A stretch of 11,637 nt of DNA, from NCBI GenBank assembly GCA_017302195.1, contig JAFLEG010000059.1:1-11637 (forward strand). Direction: 5' to 3'. The notes under the pieces were generated by a model. It searched no databases, was not told the DNA's origin, and saw only the letters and a list, made by a program, of their open reading frames with translations. A program made the position numbers and the translations under genes. How positions within the stretch are numbered: the stretch's first letter is position 1; each line of letters begins with the position of its first letter. Origin of the DNA: Verrucomicrobiota bacterium. Lineage in GTDB: Bacteria; Verrucomicrobiota; Verrucomicrobiia; Limisphaerales; UBA9464. This document shows positions 1 to 6,250 of the stretch, piece after piece.

Positions 1-834
1 CCCCAGGCATTCACCTTGATTGAATTGCTCGTGGTGATCGCCATCATCGCGATCCTTGCATCGATGCTGCTGCCGGCCCTCGCCCGCGCCAAAAGCCTCG
101 CCCGTCAGACCGCCTGCCTGAACAACCAGCGGCAGATCGGCATCGCGACCGCGATGTACGTGACCTCGCACCAGAAGTACCCCGGCTGTCTTTCCGTGGT
201 GCGGGGCTTCTACTACGTCTGGCCGGTCCGGCTGTTCAGCGAGATCGGCACCAACCGGGCCCTCTTCTCCTGTCCCTCCGCCATTCCGGAGAGCCGCTGG
301 GACACCAACGTGAACAAAACCCTGGGCAACCGGCGCGGACTGGACGGCAACCTGGACCCCTGGGCGGTCTCCGAGCTGTCCCTGTTCTCCCTGGGGTACA
401 ACGACTGGGGATTGAACGATCCCGGGGCGCGTCCGCATCTGGGGCTCGGTGGCGACATTGACGGCCCGGTGGCCGCCGGCACCGATGTCCGGGACTCGAT
501 GGTGGTGGCTCCCAGCGAAATGATCATGGTGGGCGACAGCAAGCCCGGGAACGGCGCCGTGGCCCGGCCCAAGACCGGGGAGTTCGACGGCAACCTGGAT
601 CCCCGCAGCCTGGGAGACGGGCCCGCGAACCGGCATCACTTCAAGACGGTGCTCATGTTTGCCGACGGACACGCCGACGCCGCAAGGCGCCGGGACATTG
701 TGAATCCGAAGAACGACCACTGGCGGGCGCGCTGGAACAACGACAACCTCGCCCACTCCCCCCGCACCCCGGAAAGCCCCCGAATCGCCGACTGGCCGGT
801 CAACACGGCCAGCGAGAGCCGCCTCGATCCGTAG
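1..834 (+). CDS. Prepilin-type N-terminal methylation / H-X9-DG domain protein (5' partial)
   Basis: This is a type IV pilin-like (pseudopilin) protein, probably exported and processed by prepilin peptidase. The frame is open from base 1 and begins in the prepilin signal, AFTLIELLVVIAIIAILASM, so only the start codon and short basic leader are missing. An internal TTG at base 16 is not the start. Cleavage would fall before the Phe at visible residue 4, leaving the conserved Glu at mature position 5. The residue before the cut is Ala rather than the classical Gly. The hydrophobic helix is followed by a CLNNQRQIG motif typical of the DUF1559-like class. His212 and Asp222-Gly223 of the visible protein form the H-X9-DG signature (HHFKTVLMFADGH). 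Such proteins are heavily expanded in Planctomycetes and Verrucomicrobia. Their individual roles are mostly unknown, so pilus assembly should not be assumed. The next gene follows after 66 bp on the same strand. Confidence 0.93.
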   Translation, partial: PQAFTLIELLVVIAIIAILASMLLPALARAKSLARQTACLNNQRQIGIATAMYVTSHQKYPGCLSVVRGFYYVWPVRLFSEIGTNRALFSCPSAIPESRWDTNVNKTLGNRRGLDGNLDPWAVSELSLFSLGYNDWGLNDPGARPHLGLGGDIDGPVAAGTDVRDSMVVAPSEMIMVGDSKPGNGAVARPKTGEFDGNLDPRSLGDGPANRHHFKTVLMFADGHADAARRRDIVNPKNDHWRARWNNDNLAHSPRTPESPRIADWPVNTASESRLDP

Positions 835-900
835 GTCAGCCCGCTGGGCCCACGGCCGGCAAGCCTTGATTGGTGGTGGCGGTCACGGCAGCCTTCCTGC

Positions 901-1857
901 GTGTTTCCCCGAGGGCGCCAGCGTCCCCGCGTTGTGGCCCATGCGGCATGTGTTTGCGGACTCGTTTTCCTCTCCGCGGAGCCCGGGATGGCAGACCCTT
1001 CCGATCCCTGGCCGGATCCCTGGACCGGGCTCACCCCGTTCCTGATTGAGGCCGAGGACTTCAATCATTCCTCGGGACAGCATGAGGCGCGTGCGAGCCA
1101 GATACCCTATTACGGCGGAGCGTATGCCGGGCTCTCCGCCGTGGCCGGGCGCGACTATCTTCGGGAGCCGGTCGAAGGCGTTCCCGACCTGTATCGCACC
1201 GGGGACCTGCCCAACGTGCCGTTGTGGGCACGGGATGAGGGCGCGCAGGGCCGGCGTGGTTCCGAGACCTGGACCGTCTCCCCCAATTACTCCCTGGGCT
1301 GGAGCGCATCGGGTCAATGGTTCAACTACACGCGAAGGATTCCACCCGGCCTGTATCACATCTGGGCCTCCATGGCCTCGGGGGATGACCGGGAAGGCGG
1401 CCTCCAGGCGCGGCTGGAGCAGGTGCTGACCGACCCGCGGCTGCCCAATCAGGTTGTTGAAACACTCGGGATGTTCGAGGCGGCGGGCTCCGGCGGATGG
1501 CACACGAATCGTCTGGTCCGGCTCCGGCGTCCGGAATCTTCCGAGCCCAGGATCCTCATGGTGCCCGGGTCCCCGTCGCCCATCACCCTGCGCTTCGCCC
1601 CAATGCGGGGGGATGCGGATTACCTGGTGCTCAATCTGGTGGGCTTCGTGGATGACTTCTTCCGGATCAGGGCCAGCCGGACGCCCACAGGTGCCGTGGT
1701 GATTGAGCCGTGGGGGCCGGGCGGGCCCATTCAAACCCTGGAAGGCACCCGGGATCTCCAGGGCGAGCCCACGGTCTGGGAGGACCTGGCCGTTCGAGAA
1801 CTGCCCTACGTGGTGCCGATGGATTCGCCCTACCGCTACTTCCGGGCGCGATTCTGA
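901..1857 (+). CDS. Secreted CBM6-like (carbohydrate-binding-type) protein
   Basis: A predicted exported 318-aa protein. The GTG start at 901 gives a basic N-terminus, a hydrophobic stretch at residues 11-27 and a plausible signal-peptidase site after GMA (residues 29-31). The ATG at 988 would remove that signal, so I prefer GTG, although no good ribosome-binding site is visible. Residues 47-250 resemble the CBM6-type beta-sandwich: FLIEAEDFN at 47-55, GQWFNYTRRIPPGLYHIWA at 138-156, and RFAPMRGDADYLVLNLVGF near 231-249. From memory, this pattern recurs as a module in large verrucomicrobial surface proteins; here it stands alone. No catalytic domain is attached. Residues 263-318, ending SPYRYFRARF, look like the small C-terminal beta module common on secreted proteins of this phylum. 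Sugar binding is inferred from fold resemblance and no specific ligand can be named. It lies 66 bp after the pseudopilin gene, in the same frame. Confidence 0.85.
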   Translation: MFPRGRQRPRVVAHAACVCGLVFLSAEPGMADPSDPWPDPWTGLTPFLIEAEDFNHSSGQHEARASQIPYYGGAYAGLSAVAGRDYLREPVEGVPDLYRTGDLPNVPLWARDEGAQGRRGSETWTVSPNYSLGWSASGQWFNYTRRIPPGLYHIWASMASGDDREGGLQARLEQVLTDPRLPNQVVETLGMFEAAGSGGWHTNRLVRLRRPESSEPRILMVPGSPSPITLRFAPMRGDADYLVLNLVGFVDDFFRIRASRTPTGAVVIEPWGPGGPIQTLEGTRDLQGEPTVWEDLAVRELPYVVPMDSPYRYFRARF

Positions 1858-1988
1858 CAGCCCAGACCGGGGACACCCGGGAGGCGGACGGTCATCGTCC
1901 CCATGCCGCCGACCACGGCAGGAGGCCTCGGCGGCGCGGCGGAACGGAGCAGGCGCTTGCGCCACGGATGGGCCTTCCGCAACGTTCT

Positions 1989-1992
1989 GGAG
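1989..1992 (+). promoter_or_regulatory. Possible ribosome-binding site (GGAG)
   Basis: GGAG lies 4 nt before the ATG at 1997. The spacing is short, but the site supports this start over the much longer open frame that begins inside the CBM6-like gene near 1703. The encoded N-terminus, with a membrane anchor soon after the Met, agrees. Confidence 0.35.
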
Positions 1993-1996
1993 CACG

Positions 1997-3853
1997 ATGT
2001 CCCCGCCACTCCCCGAGTCTCCGCCGCCCTCCAGCGAGTCGGCACTCTGGCATCTGCTGCTTGGATTGGGCGCGGTCGGCGTGATGGCATCGGGACTGGT
2101 CTGGTGGCTGGTCCAATCGGCGGGGCCGGACGATCCGGACCCGACGCGCCGCCCGGCAGCGGTGACGACTTCGGTCCGCCCGCCGGTGGCGCGATTTACC
2201 GACGTCACCCCGACCTCGGGCGTCTCCTTCCGCCATGACAACGGGGCCCGGGGCGAAAAGTGGCTGCCGGAAACGATGGGGGGCGGCGTGGCCTGTTTCG
2301 ATGCCGATGGCGACGGGGACGCCGACCTGCTCTTCATCAACTCCACCTGGTGGCCCGGAGATCCGCGCCGCGCGTCGGAGCCACCGCCCACCTCGGCCCT
2401 TTACCGCAATGACACCGTGCCGGGCGGTCCGCTGCGCTTCACGGACATCTCGGGGGGGTCTGGACTGGACGTGGACTTCTACGGCATGGGCGCGGCCTGC
2501 GCGGATTTCGACAACGACGGGGCGGTGGACGTGCTCATGACCGGCGTCGGGGGCAGCCGCCTGTTCCACAACCTGGGCGGCGGGCGCTTCCGCGAGGTCA
2601 CCGCGGAATCGGGCGTCGGGGGCAGGCCGGAGGACTGGTCCACCGCCGCGGCGTGGTTTGATGCGGATCGGGACGGGGATCTGGACCTGTACGTGGGGCA
2701 CTACGTGGGCTGGTCGCCGGAGGTGGACCGCCGGGTCAACAACCAGCTTCCGGGTGTCGGGCGCGCGTATGGACGCCCCTGGAATTTCCCCGGGACGGTA
2801 CCGCGTTTCTACCGCAATGAGGGCGGTCAGCCGGGGCTCGTCCGCTTCACCGACGTCTCCGCGGCCAGCGGACTCCAGGTGACCAACCCCGCCACCGGCC
2901 TGCCCGCGGCCAAGACCCTGGCGGTGGCGCCGCTTGATCTCAACGACGACGGCTGGATGGACCTGGTGGTGGCCAACGACACGGTGCAGAACTTCGTGTT
3001 CACCAACCGGCACGACGGCACCTTTGCCGAGGTGGGCGAGCTGACCGGCATGGCCTTCGACGCCTTCGGACAGGCCCGCGGCGCCATGGGCATTGATGCC
3101 GCCCGGTTCCGCAATGACGAGGCGGTGGCGGTGGCCATCGGGAACTTTGCCAACGAGATGAACGCCCTGTATGTGGCGCGGAAGAATGGGCGTCCGGACC
3201 AACTGCACTTCACCGATGAGGCGGTGGCCGAGGGCCTCGGACCCGCCAGCCAGTCCCTGCTGAAGTTCGGGCTGTTCTTCTTTGACTACGATCTGGATGG
3301 GCGTCCGGACGTGCTCACCGCCAACGGGCACATCGAGGAGGCGATCGAGAAGATCCAGCCCGGGGCGCGATACCGCCAGCCGGCGCAACTGTTCTGGAAC
3401 GCCGGCGGTGCGCCGGCGTTCCTGCCCGTGGATGCCGCAGCCGCCGGGCCGGATCTCTTTGAACCGGTGGTCGGACGCGGCAGCGCGTACGCAGACCTCG
3501 ACGGCGATGGCGATCTGGACGTGGTGATCGCCCAACTGGGGGGAGCCCCCCGGGTGCTTCGCAACGACCAGACGCTGGGCCATGGCTCGTTCCGCCTGAA
3601 GCTGGTCGGCACCCGGGCCAACAGGGACGCCATCGGCACCTGGATCACCGTGCGCAGCGGCGGGCGCCTGCAGTCGCGTCAGGTCATGCCCACGCGGAGC
3701 TACCTTTCGCAGAGCGAACTGCCGGTCACCTTCGGCCTGGGGACCGGACGGTCTGCCGATGAGATCACCATCCAGTGGCCCGGAGGCCCCCGCCAGAAGC
3801 TCGCCCCGCCCCCCTCCGGCACGGTGACCACCGTCACCGAGGCGGGCCGTTAG
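1997..3853 (+). CDS. Membrane-anchored CRTAC1-like FG-GAP/VCBS protein with ASPIC/UnbV domain
   Basis: A 618-aa protein of the CRTAC1/ASPIC-UnbV family. A Pro/Ser-rich N-terminus of about 16 residues is followed by one membrane segment (residues 17-39, LWHLLLGLGAVGVMASGLVW). It is not followed by a clear cleavage site, so it is probably a signal anchor with the C-terminus outside the cytoplasm. Six Asp-rich calcium-type loops of FG-GAP/VCBS blades follow: D102-D110 (DADGDGDAD), D170-D178, D222-D230, D314-D322, D430-D438 and D500-D508. They imply a beta-propeller. Residues 530-600 match the ASPIC/UnbV domain, including GTRANRDAIGTWITV, RSYLSQSELPVTFGLG and ITIQWPGG. Family members are extracellular and probably bind calcium; their ligands are generally unknown. 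The frame is open upstream to 1703, but that part overlaps the CBM6-like gene, so ATG 1997 is chosen. A site-2 protease gene follows 89 bp later. Confidence 0.93.
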   Translation: MSPPLPESPPPSSESALWHLLLGLGAVGVMASGLVWWLVQSAGPDDPDPTRRPAAVTTSVRPPVARFTDVTPTSGVSFRHDNGARGEKWLPETMGGGVACFDADGDGDADLLFINSTWWPGDPRRASEPPPTSALYRNDTVPGGPLRFTDISGGSGLDVDFYGMGAACADFDNDGAVDVLMTGVGGSRLFHNLGGGRFREVTAESGVGGRPEDWSTAAAWFDADRDGDLDLYVGHYVGWSPEVDRRVNNQLPGVGRAYGRPWNFPGTVPRFYRNEGGQPGLVRFTDVSAASGLQVTNPATGLPAAKTLAVAPLDLNDDGWMDLVVANDTVQNFVFTNRHDGTFAEVGELTGMAFDAFGQARGAMGIDAARFRNDEAVAVAIGNFANEMNALYVARKNGRPDQLHFTDEAVAEGLGPASQSLLKFGLFFFDYDLDGRPDVLTANGHIEEAIEKIQPGARYRQPAQLFWNAGGAPAFLPVDAAAAGPDLFEPVVGRGSAYADLDGDGDLDVVIAQLGGAPRVLRNDQTLGHGSFRLKLVGTRANRDAIGTWITVRSGGRLQSRQVMPTRSYLSQSELPVTFGLGTGRSADEITIQWPGGPRQKLAPPPSGTVTTVTEAGR

Positions 3854-3942
3854 AGCCCGCATCCCGGCGCCAGCCCTGCAACCTGGGACGCCCCGTCATT
3901 GACCTTCGGACGGTTCGGATTAGGGATTGGCGACCGGAAACG

Positions 3943-5061
3943 ATGAAATGGTCCCTCAAGATCGGACGCTGGTGGGGCGTGGATGTGCAGTTGCACGTGA
4001 CCTTCCTGCTGCTGCTGGGCGTGATCGGGCTTCAGGAGGAGTCCCTCCGGGCGGCGATCAGCGGCATGCTGCTGTATGTGTGCCTGTTCGCCTGCGTGCT
4101 GCTGCATGAGTTCGGCCATGTGCTGACGGCGCGGCACTACGGAATCACCACGCGGGACATCACCCTGCTGCCCATTGGCGGTGTGGCCCGGCTGGAGCGG
4201 TTGCCGGACAATCCACGCCACGAACTCGCCATCGCGGTCGCGGGTCCGCTGGTCAATGTGGCGCTGGGAGGCGCGTTGGCCGCCTTCCTGTGGCTTGCAG
4301 GCCGCTCGCCGATTCCCTCCGCCGCCCTCGACGCCTTCTCGTTCGCCCAGCGCCTCTTCGTGGTCAACGTGTCCCTGGTCGTGTTCAATCTCCTGCCGGC
4401 CTTTCCCATGGATGGCGGACGGGTCCTGCGGGCCCTGCTGGCCATGGTCCTGGATCCGGTGCGCGCCACCCGCATCGCGGCGGGCGTGGGACGCTTTATG
4501 GCGGTGGTCTTTGCCGGGGTGGCGCTCTATTACCAAATGTACGTCCTGCTGTTCATCGCGGTCTTCGTATGGCTGGGCGCGGGCGGGGAAGCCCGGGCCA
4601 CCGAGGTGCGTGCAGTGATTGGCGGCGCCGTGGTGGGACAGGCCATGCAGACCCGGACCGCCTCCCTCGCCAGCCACGACTCCCTGGAGTCGGCCACCCA
4701 GCGGATGCTCGCCGGATCTGTTCCCGAACTGCTGGTGCTCCACGAGGACCGGGTGGTGGGGATGCTGGTGCGGGATGACCTGCTGGAGGCGCTGAAACGG
4801 CACGGTCCCGGAACTCCGGTCGCCCAGGTCATGCGGACCGACCTGATCTTCCTGGATGCGGCCGAGCCCTTGGAACCGGCCCTGCTCCGCCTCTCAGCCG
4901 CCGGCGTGCCCGCGGCCCCGGTGTACTGGCAGGGTCGCCTGGTGGGAGTCTTCCGTCCGGACGCCGCCGCCGACATCCTGGCCCTGCGCCGCGCCCAGGC
5001 GGCGGCGGACAACCGCCCTCCCGTCATTCCGCGCACCCAGCCCTCCGGGGAGTCCCGCTGA
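3943..5061 (+). CDS. M50 site-2 protease family zinc metalloprotease with C-terminal CBS pair
   Basis: A 372-aa intramembrane metalloprotease of the SpoIVFB/site-2 protease type. The N-terminus MKWSLKIGRWWGVDVQLH is typical of the class. The zinc site HEFGH is at residues 55-59 inside a membrane helix, and the second metal-ligand motif NLLPAFPMDGGR is at 149-160, with Asp157 the expected third ligand. Other hydrophobic segments lie near 18-30, 95-119, 136-152 and 184-213. Residues 232-350 form two CBS-like repeats, likely a cytoplasmic nucleotide-sensing regulator, so this is the M50 subgroup with C-terminal CBS domains. The enzyme cleaves single-pass membrane proteins within the bilayer, often to release signalling factors; the substrate here is unknown. 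ATG 3943 is chosen because the family starts there and the upstream extension runs into the preceding gene. No strong ribosome-binding site is visible (GGAAA, 2 nt upstream, is weak). Confidence 0.95.
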   Translation: MKWSLKIGRWWGVDVQLHVTFLLLLGVIGLQEESLRAAISGMLLYVCLFACVLLHEFGHVLTARHYGITTRDITLLPIGGVARLERLPDNPRHELAIAVAGPLVNVALGGALAAFLWLAGRSPIPSAALDAFSFAQRLFVVNVSLVVFNLLPAFPMDGGRVLRALLAMVLDPVRATRIAAGVGRFMAVVFAGVALYYQMYVLLFIAVFVWLGAGGEARATEVRAVIGGAVVGQAMQTRTASLASHDSLESATQRMLAGSVPELLVLHEDRVVGMLVRDDLLEALKRHGPGTPVAQVMRTDLIFLDAAEPLEPALLRLSAAGVPAAPVYWQGRLVGVFRPDAAADILALRRAQAAADNRPPVIPRTQPSGESR

Positions 5062-5167
5062 GCCGGCACCGAACGCAGGACCTGCCGAGGTGAGATGGAC
5101 GTCAGGGCAGGGCGGCCGTGTTTCGCGCTTCGCCGGGGGCGGCGTTCCGGGCATGCTGACGCGGTTC

Positions 5168-6229
5168 ATGAGTCTCCAGGAACATCGGCAGGCCATTGAC
5201 CAGCTCGACGAGCAGATCGTCCGGCTGCTGAACGAGCGCACCCGGCACGTGCTGGAAATCGGCCAGATCAAGCTCAAGGCCGGACAGGAGATCTACGCCC
5301 CCCATCGCGAACGGGCCGTCCTGCAGCGCATCTGCCGCGGCAATCCCGGTCCGATCACCAACGCGGGTCTCCAGGCCATCTACCGGGAGATCATGTCCAG
5401 TGCCCTGGCGCTGGAGAAGACCCTGGTCATCGCCTACCTCGGCCCCGAGGCCACCTTCACCCACCAGGCCGCGCTCAAGCGCTTCGGGGCCAGCCTGCGC
5501 TACGCGGCGCAGCAGACCATCGGCGAGGTGTTCAGCGAGGTGTCCAAGCACCGCGCCGACTATGGCGTGGTGCCGGTGGAGAACTCGACCGAGGGCGTGG
5601 TGACCCACACGCTCGACATGTTCGTGGACAGCGACCTGAAGATCGTCGCCCAGGTGGTGCTGCGCATCTCCCACTGCCTGGCCAGCCGGTCGGCCAGGTC
5701 CACCCTGCGGAAACTCTATGTGCATCCGCAGACCCTGGCCCAGTGCCGGGGCTGGATTCAGCGGCACCTGCCGCGCGCGGAGCTGGTGGAGACCAGCTCC
5801 AACGCCCGCAGCGCCGAGCTGGCCGCGGCGGAGGCAAAGTCCGCCGCCCTGTGCGGCGAGCTGGCGGCGGCACAGTACGGGCTGCCGGTGCTGGAGCGCG
5901 ACCTCCAGGACAACGCGGCCAATGCCACGCGGTTCCTGGTGCTCGGACGCCAGTGCGGCCCGGCCAGCGGTCACGACCGCACCTCGCTCATGTTCAGCAT
6001 CCGGGACGAAGTGGGTGCGCTGCACAAGGCGCTGGCACCATTCCGCCGGTTCCGCCTCAACATGACCAAGATCGAGTCCCGCCCCAGCAAGCGGAAGGCA
6101 TGGGAATACTTCTTCTTCGTGGACTGCGACGGGCACTCCGACGAGCCCAAGGTCGCAAAGGCGATCGAGCTGCTCGGCCACCACTGCAGCTTCGTGAAGG
6201 TGCTGGGCAGCTACCCAAATTCCGAGTAG
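5168..6229 (+). CDS. pheA: Bifunctional chorismate mutase / prephenate dehydratase (P-protein)
   Basis: This cytoplasmic enzyme converts chorismate to prephenate and then to phenylpyruvate, the precursor of phenylalanine. The 353-aa product has three parts. Residues 1-85 are an AroQ chorismate mutase; aligned from memory with the E. coli enzyme, Arg7, Arg24, Lys35 and Glu48 match active-site residues, and Glu83 replaces the E. coli Gln, as I recall for other P-proteins. Residues 87-260 are the prephenate dehydratase, with YLGPEATFTHQAA, DYGVVPVENSTEG and the catalytic-type TRF motif at 254-256. Residues 272-350 are an ACT domain with GAL at 283-285 and ESRP at 303-306, the motifs that bind Phe and mediate feedback inhibition. 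The length is normal for the family. ATG 5168 (MSLQEHRQAID) fits family N-termini; the in-frame ATG at 5153 would add five residues, and neither has a good ribosome-binding site. It lies 106 bp after the protease gene, with no terminator seen between them. Confidence 0.97.
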   Translation: MSLQEHRQAIDQLDEQIVRLLNERTRHVLEIGQIKLKAGQEIYAPHRERAVLQRICRGNPGPITNAGLQAIYREIMSSALALEKTLVIAYLGPEATFTHQAALKRFGASLRYAAQQTIGEVFSEVSKHRADYGVVPVENSTEGVVTHTLDMFVDSDLKIVAQVVLRISHCLASRSARSTLRKLYVHPQTLAQCRGWIQRHLPRAELVETSSNARSAELAAAEAKSAALCGELAAAQYGLPVLERDLQDNAANATRFLVLGRQCGPASGHDRTSLMFSIRDEVGALHKALAPFRRFRLNMTKIESRPSKRKAWEYFFFVDCDGHSDEPKVAKAIELLGHHCSFVKVLGSYPNSE

Positions 6230-6250
6230 CCGCCCGGTGGCCCTTCGCCG

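Noticed and set aside
1952..1963. Short inverted repeat GGCGC-TT-GCGCC between the CBM6-like and CRTAC1-like genes.
   Set aside because: The loop would be only two bases and no T-run follows, so it is not a credible terminator; such palindromes are expected by chance at this GC content.
1703..1996. Upstream extension of the CRTAC1-like protein overlapping the CBM6-like gene.
   Set aside because: The extension is rich in Arg, Gly, Pro and Ser as expected of a shadow frame, and ATG 1997 has a GGAG upstream and places a membrane anchor near the N-terminus.
1892..3862. Long - strand frame (656 codons) opposite the CRTAC1-like gene, and a 502-codon one opposite the CBM6-like gene (883-2391).
   Set aside because: Both are His/Arg/Gly/Pro-rich antisense shadows of well-supported genes, a common effect of high GC content. 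No domain is recognisable in either.
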